The notes under the pieces are model-generated. The model searched no databases, was not told the origin of the DNA, and was given only the letters and a program-made list of their open reading frames with translations. Position numbers and translations under genes: made by a program. Positions 11,566 through 24,260 of a stretch of 64,000 bases of DNA are shown piece by piece; the first letter of the stretch is position 1, and each line of letters opens with the position of its first letter. Origin of the DNA: Tenebrio molitor (lineage: Eukaryota > Arthropoda > Insecta > Coleoptera > Tenebrionidae); assembly GCF_963966145.1 (NCBI RefSeq), contig NC_091054.1, forward strand, positions 2,108,001 through 2,172,000, written 5' to 3'.

Positions 11566-12561
11566 GGCAAAAACATTGGGTTTTTAGAATAAAGTTTTTT
11601 CGCTGCGCTGCCGAGGTAGAAACATGATGATTACATTTTCAGTTAGTTTTATCCGACCACAAAAGCCACATGTTTGCGTGTTGATTGTGCGATTTAAGCT
11701 AAAATTTTGTGAAAATGGTGCGTTTATTTTCGAATAGTGAATACATAGATATTGTGTTGTGTATGGTGAAGCGTGCGGGAGTGCTCCTCGAGCCTAGAGA
11801 ATTTCGGTGAGACTTCTTCTTGTGGGGGTACATGAAGGACTTGGTATATTCGATCGCAATTGACACAATTGAAGTTTAAAAAACCGGGTAGAAAATGCTG
11901 CCACAACAATTCGCAATAAGAGAGGAATGGTGGAAAGAGTGTTATAACTAATAATCATTTCGTCGGCGCCTTCATTATTGTACTGACAATAACGGCAGTC
12001 ACTTTGAACACTTCTTGTAATGATTATAGTGATTTTACTCTTATTACTTTATGAGAATTTTTACGGATTATTACACTAATTTTAGGAGTCACTTTGTCAT
12101 AATCTTAGGTATGGGCGATTAATTAGGGTCAGTTTAAAATATTTATTATTAAAATTGTTTTCATTTTCATGTACCAGATGATTTTTATTTTTCTCCTCCA
12201 CCCTTATTATTATAGGTCACAGCAGTATTTCTGAGACACGTTGTATATTACTCTAATTTTACTAAAGTGTTTGTGATTTTTTTGTTAGGTTGATGACATA
12301 TTCTAAATTTTATGCTGACAGATCCGATTTTCAAATTCAAATTTACGTATATCAAACCAAAAGTCACATGAAACAAAGTTGTCACTATAACTCTTTATTT
12401 TAAAAAATGGTTTTTACTGCTAAACAATTTACAAGAACTGTTGCACACCATTAAAGAAGCAAACGCAAACGTGGGACCTGAAATGTTATTTTTCATTTTC
12501 AATAATTTATAAAATCTTGTTTACAATAGCGATTATTCACAATAACACTAAACTTCTAATA
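11566..12561. other. Gene-free stretch
   Basis: No exon with matching splice sites on either strand. AT-rich, possibly decayed transposon DNA. Confidence 0.4.
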
Positions 12562-12863
12562 TACAGCGTGATCAACAATGACTGAGTCTGTTGGCAATGA
12601 AACAATTGAAAAACATTGGTGTTTTTTTGTTTCGTAATTGGCATTGACCGGATGTTTTAACTTGACACGACATTTAAAAACAATTAGGCATGTTGATGCT
12701 ATTAGATGCTATTACAAAAATGACCCTTTGATGGTAAACGTCAAATTCGCCTGTCAACTCTGTCAAAGCTGACAACCGGAAATGCATTTACATTACAGTG
12801 GTACCAAAATCATTCAAATTTTCATTGTTACCAACAGATTCAGTCATTCTTGATCACGTTGTA
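12562..12863. repeat. 302-bp MITE with TACAGCGTGATCAA ends
   Basis: The left end TACAGCGTGATCAACAATG and right end CATTCTTGATCACGTTGTA form inverted repeats that extend inward over the ACTGAGTCTGTTGG and CCAACAGATTCAGT blocks (about 40 bp). TA at both ends fits a Tc1/mariner-type duplication. A lone end of the same kind lies at about 4196. Confidence 0.75.
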
Positions 12864-13785
12864 CTAACCTAAAAAAAATAGTCAAAACATGACATGTTGA
12901 TTGTTGACAATGACGAGGCTTACCAATCGCACAGCGCTACCACCCTATTAAATTTGCTTCAATAATTTATAGTCACTTGGAACAGTTTAAATTAAATTCA
13001 CCAAGACTAATCATTGGCACTTCGTTATTTTTTTGGTAATTTTTTTGGTCATAAGAGACTTCTAAAATTCTTGAAGTTTTAATTGCATACATAAACACTC
13101 AGCGCACTACACTTGCACGTAAGCCGAGAAATTAAAAAAAAATCAATAATAAACCGTAAACGCGAATTCGATTACATTTATGAAAACACAGTTAACTGAC
13201 GAAAAAAGGTTAATTATGTTTTTGGTTAAACGAAAGAAGTGCTTGTCATAATAAAAATGCTTTATTAATTATATTAATTTGTACACAATACACATTTGTA
13301 CTGTCGCAAGCAATACATTTTGATCGTCAAGATCATTCTTTGACGTAACGGAAAGTGCTCTAATGTGAAACGGGCATAACCTTTAATAAATTCCATTTGT
13401 CTTGTCTTGTCAAGATCTTGTCAAATTTTTGGAAATCCCAACCGAGTTGCCACCCTAGCTTCTGACACTATCTGCGAAATAATTTTTACTCTTGTAAAAT
13501 ACGACACCGGGGCCATAATTTTGAATGTCTAGAATAAAACTTTAACAAATTTTTTTTTGATTGACGTTTTATTAACATTGGTAGATAATTAATTTGTGAC
13601 AGTAGCGGGAAATATCAAAATGACCTTGACGACCAAGATTTAATGCTCACGACTGTAGATACTTTACAAAATAAAAATAATAATTAACTGCACATCCAAA
13701 GAAGTGGAATTTAAGAATTCACTTCCAAATTAAGTAAGCTGTTATTTTGAGTCGCACCAACGCCATAATTAATTTCAAATTAGTT

Positions 13786-14018
13786 TGTACAGTTCGAGAC
13801 ACGGAATTTCGGGCATCACTGTCAATATAGGTACTGGCAAAAAATGTAAAATAGGCTTTACATTATTAACCTCAATGACTGACATGCGACTGACGTGGAC
13901 AGAAAATAAACTCCAAAATTTGACTTTTGAATGTCACGTTGACAATAAAAAGTGATTTACATCGCAATTTTTTGAAGTGGCAGAAAAATGCCCGAAATTC
14001 CGTGTCCCGAACTGTACA
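13786..14018. repeat. 233-bp MITE with TGTACAGTTCG ends
   Basis: TGTACAGTTCGAGACACGGA at the left is mirrored by TCCGTGTCCCGAACTGTACA at the right, continuing inward with ATTTCGGGCA and TGCCCGAAAT. Terminal inverted repeat about 30 bp with one or two mismatches; no coding capacity. Confidence 0.8.
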
Positions 14019-14090
14019 ACATGTTATAATTTATTTTTTGAATGCAGAAAGATTCATAAAATCTTAATAAGTATTAACTTCTCATTGCTC

Positions 14091-14308
14091 TACAGTTGGT
14101 TGCAAAAGAAAACGGGAGCTGTCAGAATAAAATTGACACATTTCTACAATTTTTCCATGGTGTGAAACCTTCTTACGAGAGATAGGTTAGATTTAACGTC
14201 AATATTATTTCAAAAATATTTGATAAGTATTGTCAAGTAGACAAATTAATAAAACCAAATTTACATTAGGAAAATTTTCGATTCGCGTTTTTTTTGCAAC
14301 CAACTGTA
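14091..14308. repeat. 218-bp MITE with TACAGTTGGTTGCAA ends
   Basis: TACAGTTGGTTGCAAAAGAA at the left is mirrored by TTTTTTTTGCAACCAACTGTA at the right. TA is the terminal dinucleotide on both sides. It begins only 72 bp after the preceding MITE. Confidence 0.75.
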
Positions 14309-14309
14309 C

Positions 14310-15050
14310 AACTCTGTAAAATCTGTATTGAGACTGTCAAATATCAAAAACAAAGGAAACGAATTAAATTAAATAAATCATGTGGATACCTGGTGCTAAT
14401 TAATTACAAATATAAACTTTAGAATTGTTTTTAACTTGTCTAATTAAAACACTGATCGCATAATTGATATCTTTAGAATTCATTAGATAAACCAAATTGT
14501 TTTAATAAGTCACAGTGAAGAATCAATATTAATTAGCAAAAAGCTAATAAACAATATAATTGGTTTTTAACGAGTTTACCAGGACCCATTTATTGAAATT
14601 TTATGGTGACAATTCTTTACATTGTATCCAACGTTATAAAGATAACAAACACGAATTACCTATTTATTATTATCTGATATAACAAAAAAGTAACACTACT
14701 TAGATACTTTTTTGCCACCGGTGGGATTACGTATTTCCCATCAACGACGATTAATTGGAAATTGATTTTATTTTAATTGATACTCGGTAGCGCACAAGTG
14801 GGCAAATAGCATGTCGATTTACTTGGGAAACAAACAGTAAAGGAAATAACCGTCAAAACAAACAACTGCTACGTTTTAAAGTAATTGCGATTTATTTAAA
14901 AATATCGAAACCACACAAACATATTGCTTAAAACATCATTATCTTATTTATAAATTACGACTACGTCCTTGTGAAGGTTCTGAAACGTAAACAAATCTTG
15001 TCAATCTCTGATCACAAGTGGTACTCACCTGGATTATTTACCTTTCCTAA
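14310..15050. other. Spacer downstream of the second pacifastin gene
   Basis: No gene seen. On the minus strand a strong splice-donor-like CCAG/GTGAGTACC lies at about 15025, after the predicted stop; it could mark an alternative 3' exon of the neighbouring pacifastin gene, but I found no matching reading frame. Confidence 0.4.
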
Positions 15051-15868
15051 TTACTTCCCCTCCATGATCGCTCGTATATATTTTTTTACCGAACGTATTC
15101 TCAGCTCGAGCGAATGGTCGTCTCTACAATCTTCGACGCGCTCACATAAATACCCAACAGAATTTTGATTGCAGTGACAGACGTTGCAATCAATCACCAA
15201 CTTATCGCCTGGGGCACACGCCACGTCTTTCAGTTCGTCCTCGAAGAACGAAACGTCTGCAAGAAAAAGGTGTCACAGTGTGGTAAACGTGGAAATTTAT
15301 TATAGTACAATGGGGCGCTCCTCTGGGGGCGACGCAAGTGTTCTCGGCACACGACCATCTCGCCGACTTGCAGACGCATTCGTTGCACTCTTCGTATTTT
15401 CTCATGCCGTCGAAGAAGCAAAAAGATTCTGCAAGGACAAGTGGAATCTTCGTTGGTAAAAGCGTCGAGATTTTTACCCGAAATGGACCGTTTGTTCTTG
15501 GCCTTGTTGCACGGCTTCGGGACGCATCTCCAGGTCTCGTTGCGGCAAAAACAGACGCTGCAGTCGTCCCATTTCACCTCGAAGTCCACGCATTCTACTT
15601 CGGGAGCCGGCGCGATGCTGCCGTCAGGTGAGCAACGATATTTGGTGCAGTTGACAAGATCTCCTCTGTTGCATTCGCACATATTGCATCCTACGCGGAA
15701 ATAAGTCTGGCCGGTGTTCTCGTAAGGACAGTCGTAGCGTTCGAAGGGTACGTGCCGCATCCCTACAACTACAATTTCAGTTAGAAATTCCAGCCTCCGG
15801 GGGGTGGTACCTGAGGGGCGGAGCGCGGCGAAACACGCAACAAATACAATCACAGTTAAAAAATTCAT
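15051..15868 (-). CDS. Four-domain pacifastin-type protease inhibitor
   Basis: Exons from the start: 15868-15811, 15762-15478, 15428-15309, 15256-15051, all phase 1 and phase-consistent, giving about 222 residues. The introns are only 48-52 bp. Exon 1 encodes a signal peptide (MNFLTVIVFVACFAAL). Exon 2 carries two domains (cores GCNMCECN and DDCSVCFCRN) followed by a KNKR processing-like site. Exons 3 and 4 carry one each (ECNECVCKS and DCNVCHCNQN). Each keeps the C-x-x-C-x-C centre of the pacifastin family. Predicted P1 residues are Lys, Pro, Glu and a longer loop in domain 4, so most domains look atypical as trypsin or chymotrypsin inhibitors (inference). The gene begins 140 bp after the NudC-domain gene on the same strand. 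The exon 3 donor (GTACTA) is weak. Confidence 0.8.
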
Positions 15869-16008
15869 CACGACACACTAACGCAAGACGGAAACTGTTG
15901 ACAATAACAGGGTCATTCGCTTTTTAGGTGAAGAAATAAAACGCAAGATAAGTTTTTCAAACGGTTTTTCAATAAATACAAATATCAAAATCTGCGACGT
16001 AAAAAACG

Positions 16009-17055
16009 CTAGTTGAAGCGGACTGAGCTGGGGTCAAAGGGACCGCTGAACGGCGAGTTCTCGCAATGCCACGACTCCTTCAATACCCTTTGCATTGCCA
16101 GTTCGTCGGAAGTTGGCAAACCTAACCTCTTTCGCTCCTGGTTCCACTGCAACTCCTCAATCTTGGCTTGCGCCTCCTCTGACAACTCCTCAAAAGGTCG
16201 GCTGCAATCTAGAGTGTTTATGTCAAGTTTCGGCTCGCTGTCGACCAAACGTTCCCACCAGATTTCTTTGATTTTATCTAAATGGATGCTAAGTCTGTTG
16301 TTCTGCAGTGACCAAATTGCGTCATTATGTTTACACTTTTGACACAACTTTCCACCTAACAAAACAGTTCCATCTTTTAATTTGACAGAGATCTGTTCAG
16401 GCAATATCTGCACTGTTAGGTCTTTCACGGTTGTGCTCTCTGGGATTTTTACAATTATGTCGACCTCTAACAGGGTCTGTGACCAACTATAATTGTCATA
16501 TATTGCTCCATTGTAGCAGTCTGACTTTGTAAACTTGTCACAAGCTTCGCGTGGTTTTTGAACTGGAAGAGAAGCAGAAACTCGGTCAGATTTTATATTT
16601 TCAGGCTTTTCGTTGTCTGGAGCTTTGTCGCTCAGTTTCCACTTGTAGAATATTTGCTTGACAGTTTGTTCTGCCAGGCCTGGGGGTAAACCAACTGGGC
16701 TGATGGGATCAGTCGCAGTATGATAAAAATCGGTTCTGAAATGGAGATTTGTGACCTTTCAACATTTACCGTAATTAGCAACTACGAGATAAGCTTTTTT
16801 TATGAAAGATAAAATGTCGTGAAAATTTGACATTTATAGGTTATGTCACAAAAATTTAGATATCTCTTTGTTGCCGATTCAAAAACGGATTTATACGTAA
16901 TTTACGTGTAAAATAGTGTTAAGTAAGTGTCCATAAAAAACGTTTTACTACCTTCTGTTTAAAAATCCGAATATATGGTCCAGAAAAACTGGCAAAGTTT
17001 TGCATTCTTTTAACATCGAGAATAACAGGTCGTCGTGTTCTGAGGAGTCAACCAT
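16009..17055 (-). CDS. NUDCD3: NudC/CS-domain co-chaperone, NUDCD3-like
   Basis: Two exons, 17055-16952 and 16735-16009, joined in phase 2, giving 276 residues. The N-terminal segment (FLDHIFGFLNRRTDFYH) matches the conserved NudC N-terminal region found in NUDCD3. Residues about 113-203 form a CS (p23-like) beta-sandwich: YSWSQTLLEVDI at its start, LLGGKLCQ in the middle and IWSLQNNRLSIHLDK near its end. The C-terminus has the typical FDPSSVRF-type tail. NudC proteins assist Hsp90 and stabilise dynein components, so this is a cytosolic client-folding factor (family knowledge). It is shorter than vertebrate NUDCD3. No obvious AATAAA is seen between its stop and the next gene 140 bp away. Confidence 0.85.
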
Positions 17056-17809
17056 TTTCGCAACAATAAGGCAAAATTACAACAGATTTGTAACAGTATT
17101 TTGAAGTACCACCTATTTGTTTATTTACAATGTAAATAAACAATTAAGAGAATTCAAAATATATACTGCTGCCATCTACAAATGATCTACTATTAATTTG
17201 AACTACAGCCTCGGTAGGCAACAATATTCGTGACGTCACAGCACTTGCTACAGGAGAATCAAAATTGTTATTTTTTTTAAACAAAGACCACTTAAATTCA
17301 GCGTTTATTTAAATTTCTAAAAATGCATTTTATTTGTATCTGGAAATGTATTATCTGTGAAACTGCTTTCGCCTTCTGGGACCTTTGCTGCAAAAAAGAA
17401 CGAATACGCAACGGCATATCGGTGAATATCGTACAATTACACAAACAAGTAAAAAAATTACAATATTGCTTCAGTTCTTTACATTAAGTACTATTATAAA
17501 AAATAGTAGCATTGTAATCACAGAAAAATCACAAACAGGTAATTTAACAATATTAAATAATAAGGGTACAGCTAACTTAAAACAACATGGCTGCTGTAAA
17601 CTTGTGCCCTAGTTATAATCCTTAACTACAATAAATAAATAAATAATGAATACTGATCGTAATAATTATGTACTAGGTCTAGACAACGTATCACAAAAAG
17701 TATACACAAAACGGTATTCGTGTAACAAAAACAAAACTCGTTAATTTTTATTATTCAACATTGTTTTTAGAAACATTATAAAGTTTAACAAGAAAATTTA
17801 ACAATTACA
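17056..17809. other. Spacer between NUDCD3-like gene and UBE2O gene
   Basis: Contains the 5' flank of the NudC-domain gene and the 3' flank of UBE2O (AATAAA on the minus strand near 17750). No other gene seen. Confidence 0.5.
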
Positions 17810-20800
17810 TTACAAAATCGTGCCGTTCTCTTTAACCCTACCGCTGAGCGCCTTCTTGAGCGCGTGTCGGAACCCTTGCAACGCCGACGCTAGCGACAAC
17901 TTCAACCCTTTACTCACAGGCAGCAACGGGAACTCTGGTTTTAGCGGTTCCTCTTCGCAGTACTTCATCAACCTCTCGCACATCTTCTCGCCGTTCGCGT
18001 CGAAATGTTGAAGAACTTCGCTCTCGAACACTTTCGGCGAAGCGTTCAGCAACTCGGTCATCGACTGGACCAGTTTGAGGATGACGTACTCGTTGTACGT
18101 GCGAGAATTCTCGTAACCTTGCTGCGTGTGAGTCTGTCTCTCGTACCCCGCTTCGTTGTAGTACGGTTCCGCTACCAAGATCAGGCCCTGAATGGAGACG
18201 ATCAGCTGAAGGAGGGTGCTGTTGGGGCCCCAAACTTCGCTGCCTCGCCCCATCCAGGTCCCCAGCAACGACACGCAGACCTTACCTTCGACGTACAGGT
18301 TCGGATTTAAAGCTTCGCTTATGTAACTTATGTAGTGCACGGATGGCGGACTTCGCGGATAGTCGTGGCTCAACTGGATGTCGAAGAGAAACAAACCGTC
18401 TTCGTAGGGAGTATTGGCAGGACCTCTGATCATCACCGACAACAGATCGGTGCGGTTGTCGTACGCCCTCACCCACACTCCCGGAGGCAGCGACTCTTTG
18501 AGCAATTTGTATTCCTTTTGAAGGGCGTTTAAGAACTTTTGCAAATCTTTCGCTTCGAATTTGCTCGAGTAATATCGATGGGTGTCGGGCGCTTCGTCGA
18601 TTATCGAAAATGAGTCGTTCTTGGGGATCGCTTCAGTCGATTTGGTTAGTTTCGGTTGGGTCGACAGTTCATCCGGTGTTAAAAGGGAGTTTTGCAAGGC
18701 GGCCGTGCTCGGGGATGGCTTCATCGCGTTCTCTGCCGCGTTTGTTAGGACGGTTAAGGCTTGACAGCCGCCGATTCGGCTGATTATTTCTGCATAAGCT
18801 AGATCCATACGCATTTTGAGCATTACGAGGAGTTCCACGCAGAGGTTCTCTTGCGATTTTTCTAAAGGCTCGGTGCTGTCGGGAGTTGGCGGACCTGAAA
18901 CACCAAACCCAAAAAGTGCAGAAAAATGACAGCAAAGTACAATTTAGAGTTCCAAGTTATAGATGTGGATTGGGGACTTGTCGTTAAGTTGGTACTACCA
19001 GGAAAAGTAACTAGGCGCGCTTATAAGATATGTGGAATGTATGACAGATTTCTCACTAAAGTACAGTTCAATCATACATTTTAAGTGACCTTGAGTTTGA
19101 CAATCCACGTCTACAACGTTTTTACCATACTTACAAGACTCCCCACTACATTCTTTATTGCTTTCTATTTGGGCATTGACTTTGCTCTCCAGCTTGATCA
19201 TTTTCTGAATGTTCTCCTTTTCAGCGTTCTTGATTTTATTCGAAGAACAGAGATTCTCTTTCGAAAATAATCGTCCTCTCAATTCGATCCCCATAGTTTT
19301 GGCTTTTTTCTTGGTTTCAAGCAGCAAAGCCTGAAGCACCGCAAAAATCAGCACTCGAGCGAACGTGAAAAAAAGTCTCACCTGGAAATGTTTGCTCTCT
19401 AAGCTAAAGAACGAGGTGCCGAGGAACTTATCTAAGTAACTAGAATTGTCATATACGCATAATAAATCTTTAAGAAACTAAAACGAAACAAAAAATTAAT
19501 GACCCCCCGCGCTGTCCAACTCTCTCGCTTACATGAAAGTTTTTATTGATATTGTGCTGTCTAAAGGCTTCTCTAAGATAGCTGATCCTGTTCCTAATAA
19601 AATCGACTTTGGCGGCCATATTTTGAAGGTTTATATCATCGGTGACGTCACCGTCAAACGACTCTATACTCTCGGTCTCCCACGAATAACCGTCTTCACT
19701 GAAGTCATCGTCGCTGTCGAAACCGTCAGGAAAATCGAAATCTTCACTTTCCGGTATCAATTCGATGTTGTGGGGCCAGCAGTTTTCTTTTGTACCACCC
19801 AACCACTGCACAATGACGTAACCCTTGACACAAAAAAACATTGAATTCTAGTTACAACAAAGAAAAACGACTCACTTCGGGACAGCTGTCAATCACTTTA
19901 CCCATCTTGTCGTCTTGGGTAGGTTTGGCTTTAACTACACTCCCTGGACGGAATACGTATTTGACGTGTTTTTTCAAATCATAGACACTTAGCTCGTTCG
20001 TCATCAGTTCCTGAGGTTTTTGTTCTGGTTCGGCGTGCAAGAACCATTTTATCTACAACATTGTAAGTGTGAAAAGTTAGGTAATCAAAAAAAAAGTAAC
20101 AAAAAGAGTGTTACCTCGGCGGTCCGTTCCAGAAAATTAACCTTTTGGACAACCCCATACTTATCAGTGTTATCATTCGCATTAGGCACCACCCACTCTC
20201 CCGGGAAAAACTCGTGATCGTCCAACGAAACCGAATAGTACAACTCCGTGGTGGGGATATCTTTCTCTTCGGTACCATCCTGCCAGACGACCGTAGCCTT
20301 CGAATCCGTACACAAAACCTACGATTTTAAACATGAGCAAAAACCGTCCCACCACCTGACCCAACTTTTTTTTACTTCAACTGCTACTATTGAACCTGAC
20401 GAGAATTTGTTCAGCTTCGGCGGACAATGTTTTTTTCTGGGTTTGATCTTGGTCAACCTGTACGTTGAAATTTCGCCGTTATTGTCCGATTCTTCGTCTT
20501 CTTCTGTACACCAATCGTCTTCGGTCTCGATCGGCTCAGCACAACACGAGTTCGTCAACGTCGAATTGTCCGTTTTAGGCACTTTGTCGGGTAAATGTTG
20601 CAATGATTTTTTCTTGATCCATTCGCGTTTCTTAAGCAAAATGTCGGTGGGTTTTAATTTTAACAAGTGGCGTTCGCATATAACTAAGTGTTCCGTGTAA
20701 GGCAGGACTTTTAATCTTGAAATTGCACAAAATGTATAACAATGGTACGAGGATTGGGCTAGTTACCTTTTGATTTCATCTTCTTTGAGCTCAGCGTAGT

Positions 20801-22307
20801 CTGTGTGGCCGCTAGATGTGCACCACCACACCTCTATCAAGCAGATTTCGATGCTTTGGATGGTGAACGTTTGACCGATTTCCATCTTTCGCTTCATCGC
20901 CTTCGACTTCTTTATCCATTTAGGGTCTTTCAGATGCATCGGCGTACAAATCTACGACCGTCCACAACAAGTAAAATATTTACAATACCTACGTTTGAGT
21001 TAGCAGTTTTATAAGAACTTATAAATTGAAATTTAAAATTTAAAAAGTCAATAATTTGACATTGGTAACTTTTTTCTATTGGGTTGGTGGGTTGGCAGCA
21101 CCTGCCGCGCTGCTACTTGATTATTAAAATTTAAAGCGTCGGTGGCGTCTTTTACGATCACACAACACATTGAACAAATTCTTCCTCTTACTTGAAAAAC
21201 AACAACAGGTAATTATTTTCAGGGTCCTGTTCATTACTCTTACCCTTTTGAATTGTATTCTTATTTGTTTTATAATAAAATAACTTATTTATTGTGTTGA
21301 ACACTTTTCAATTGCAAATGTGACGAAACGTCCATTTTGTTTAAAGTGAATTGACGTTTCCGTCTGTCTACGTTATTAAATATCAACATTACAATGGAAT
21401 TTCCGCTAGTTTCTGCCGCAAAAGTGCAAACTAAAAAACACCGCGTGCGGGAAATCGTTGTTTCCGCGCTCCAAGGACAACCGGGAAATACCGATTTTGA
21501 AGCTATGAGTACAAAAAGTAACATTTTACTTGCAAGGTGTTTCTTTCACCTGTTTATATTTTCAATGACAAAAAAGTGGGAGCATAATGTAAAAAATGTA
21601 TTAGGATTTATACCTATATCTTTACTTATCTAAATTAATGTGAATAAAAATTCAGCGCTAAAGTAAAGTTTGATCACTCACAACAGTCTGCCCAGGGTAG
21701 CCAGGTCCAAGGTAGGCCCCATTGATGGAATGATTCCAATAATCCCTAATATTATAATTAATACTACTCCTAACTTCAACTACAGATCCACACTTTGACT
21801 GCATCCGGATCATTTGATCAATGCTCTAAAACATCAGCAAAAGGATATTTCCCTCAATTCCACCCACCCCCCTACCTGAATCCTCCCAAACTTGTCCCCC
21901 AAAGAAACAGCATCTCCAATATCGAATGGTTTCACAAAACACAACCTGCTCTCAGATACATGCTCGATTACTTTGTCGCTTTCGACGATCTGAACGGTTG
22001 CAAACTGCTTGGTTTTTTTGCAGTAGCCCCTCTGCGTCTCCTTTCCTTCCTCCAGTCTCCTGACTATGTCTCCAGGAATGATGCTTCGACTCATCAAATG
22101 TACTTTGCTCTGGCGACAGATCTGCTTGCGGGATGAGTTGCTCCAAGAGACGAGGATCTGTCCCTTTTGGAGGGTGGAGTATTCATCGCTGTCGGAGCCT
22201 TCGTAGCTTTCACTGACGATACCAAATGTAATTCGTTTGCGTTCATCGAATTTATAGACTAGGTCGTGAGCGTAGAATTCTTTTACGTTTTCTATGGCGG
22301 CGGACAT
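17810..22307 (-). CDS. UBE2O: UBE2O-type (E3-independent) E2 ubiquitin-conjugating enzyme
   Basis: Nine exons: 22307-21876, 21825-21682, 20951-20767, 20715-20376, 20318-20115, 20052-19876, 19823-19533, 19330-19135, 18894-17810. Phases agree throughout; product 1017 residues. The N-terminal half has the UBE2O beta-barrel repeats: HDLVYKFDERKRITFG, VLVSW-type and VIVQWLGG strands, IVAVEVLCTDSKATVVWQDG. An acidic stretch follows (FPDGFDSDDDFSED), then a coiled Lys/Glu-rich region, and the UBC domain at about 768-930. Catalytic Cys is residue 863 in GKVCVSLLGTW, codon 18275-18277, after the ALNPNLY motif. UBE2O works as a fused E2/E3 that ubiquitinates orphan ribosomal and other basic proteins (family knowledge). 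An in-frame ATG at 22424 would add 39 residues; I chose 22307 because the upstream part looks like leader sequence. No damage seen. Confidence 0.92.
21394..21633 (+). CDS. Possible short exon or small ORF inside UBE2O intron 2
   Basis: A plus-strand frame begins MEFPLVSAAKVQTKKHRVRE and has CpG-containing, varied codons for about 41 residues, up to a donor-like AAAA/GTAACA near 21516. Without splicing it becomes low-complexity and stops at 21633. It lies opposite the 730-bp second intron of UBE2O. I do not recognise the peptide and found no partner exon, so it may be chance. Confidence 0.2.
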   Translation: MEFPLVSAAKVQTKKHRVREIVVSALQGQPGNTDFEAMSTKSNILLARCFFHLFIFSMTKKWEHNVKNVLGFIPISLLI

Positions 22308-22855
22308 TATTTTTTCTTCGGTGTTTTTTTTATGGTACAAACTATAAACTACACTACGATTTTGAAACTGGATAGAAAAATGTTTTAAAATGGCCAATGC
22401 GATTCCGTTTTTTGACGTTTTCATTGGCGCATGACAGATAGTGGATTAAAAAAAATATTATCGTGGATAGGCAACACAATATACAGCAGTATTTAAGAAG
22501 TTGCATCCATGTTTAAATTTTATTTGATGAGAATAATTACATACAAACAGAACAAAATACAGATAAATACAGTTGCAAATTATTCGAAACAATAATATGT
22601 TTGTTATTTTTTCGTTAAATACTTTAAATACTTGGTCTTACTGTCCCAAATATTATTCAATACACTGCTGTGACAAGGGAAACAAAAAAATTATAAAACT
22701 TATATTTTAATATAAATTCACATGACTAAACTCTTCAAGTAAATCGATATTACTTATTCAGAACTAAATTACACGTCATTGTTGTGTTTTTGAAATGTGA
22801 GTCTAAAGATTTAGCAACACTTCAAACATTAGTTCCTTGTTTTTTTTTAATTGCA

Positions 22856-22990
22856 CCTCAAAGTCGATTGTGAACGCACCACTCGTGTAAAAACGTAAGA
22901 TTTAAACAGCTGAATAGCTGATCCGTCATTCGTAATCCGTAGTGCGTTCACAATCGACTCTTTAACGCCAACTTTGATGAGAAATTTAAA
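22856..22990. repeat. MITE family A, copy 2
   Basis: CTCAAAGTCGATTGTGAACG and its mirror GTTCACAATCGACTCTTTAA with ACTTTGATGAGAAATTTAAA match the copies at 4372 and 51744. The left terminal repeat lacks the GGCGTTGAAG segment, a small deletion. Confidence 0.75.
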
Positions 22991-24000
22991 AAAACACCTA
23001 CATCTATATTAATAAATTACAGCTTCTCTCAATATAATACAAATTTAAATAAATTAAAATACATTAACTTTGATTTATACCTAGTGATAAATTTTAGTAA
23101 ATTGTTGTAAAAACGCGACAACTAAGCATGCATTGTTTATGGGACAGACACCGTATTTTTTATACTAAAATTTATGAGGAACAATGAATTATTAAAAAAA
23201 TACATTTTGATACATTACATTGATAAAATGGTCACTGAAGAAGTTAAAAAAATGGGAAAACATCCTAAGAAGAACATGTGGTTTTATCTTAATAAAGATT
23301 ATTATAAATAAATAAATTTAAAATTTAACGAAAATTAGACGCGGCGCATTAATTAGTTTAGTGTTAAAAGGGAAAAAATTAAACAACTGAGGAGTTTTTG
23401 TATAATTCCTTAACATGTAAGCAACAATTAAATGAGATTTAAATTAATTGAGTAAGAATTAAATGAGAAAAGTCTAAAACGATGCTGCGTTCTTGGCTAA
23501 CATCGATATTGGATTTGCTTGAACTTCCGGGACTAGAGAGTCAGCAAAATTCATTACATTCCTTTAATTTATTTAGTTCAAACGAAATTTGCACAAGATA
23601 AGGAGAAAATTGAAAAACAAAGAACGGTAGCTAGTAAACAAGGCGATAAATTGTAACAAACTTTACAACTGTGGGAAAAAAGAATGATTTCTTTTCAATG
23701 TAAGTTTTTTTTAGGAATTTCAATTACTTTTTTACCACTGCAGTAGTGCCAATTTTTTTTTTAAACCTGATTGTTCTGTAGTTTCATTTTGTGTGCAATA
23801 TTACAAACAATAAATCCATTATTATCCATTGTTATAACTTATTACTTATAGTTACAAATGACTAGAATTATTTAAACTTGTACAAACTTAGGAAGATTAA
23901 GTTTTTATATTACATTTTATACCTAAAACATTGTGTAACTTTTTTTATTGTAAATTTAAAAAATAAATTTGTTTTAAGAAATCTGCATTTTTTTTTTATC
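22991..24000. other. Gene-free AT-rich stretch
   Basis: Very AT-rich, with homopolymer runs. No exon or intact repeat was recognised. Confidence 0.4.
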
Positions 24001-24009
24001 TGGCACACT

Positions 24010-24260
24010 TTAAACCTTCTCCAGAGGGTACTTTGGGAAGCAAAGGAGACTCTTCTTTGTCAGCTGACTTGTGAAACTCCGAAATATGTACCTACCAAGA
24101 CACTTCCTTTTCAACTCAATGCAGAAATTCTTCAGGGTTCCGTGCTATTACCCACCCCGCATACCCTTCACTGCAATGATTTTCCTGTCGGAGAAAGAAG
24201 AAGCTGTTTGCTGACGATACAATTATGTAGATCACACAATCTTATCATATTTACGTACCA
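24010..24260 (+). pseudogene. Reverse transcriptase relic (non-LTR type)
   Basis: One frame reads ILQGSVL then LHCNDFPVGERRSC, which corresponds to the conserved LQGSVLGPLLF...NDFP block of non-LTR retrotransposon RT. A different frame just after reads KLFADDTIM, the catalytic F/YADD motif, followed by a stop. Frameshifts and stops show it is dead. It ends about 280 bp upstream of the sulfotransferase start. Confidence 0.7.

Noticed and set aside
15230..15871. 213-codon unspliced minus-strand frame
   Set aside because: It reads through two short introns of the second pacifastin gene and loses the cysteine pattern; the spliced model restores it. The apparent start at 15871 is GTG; the ATG is at 15868.
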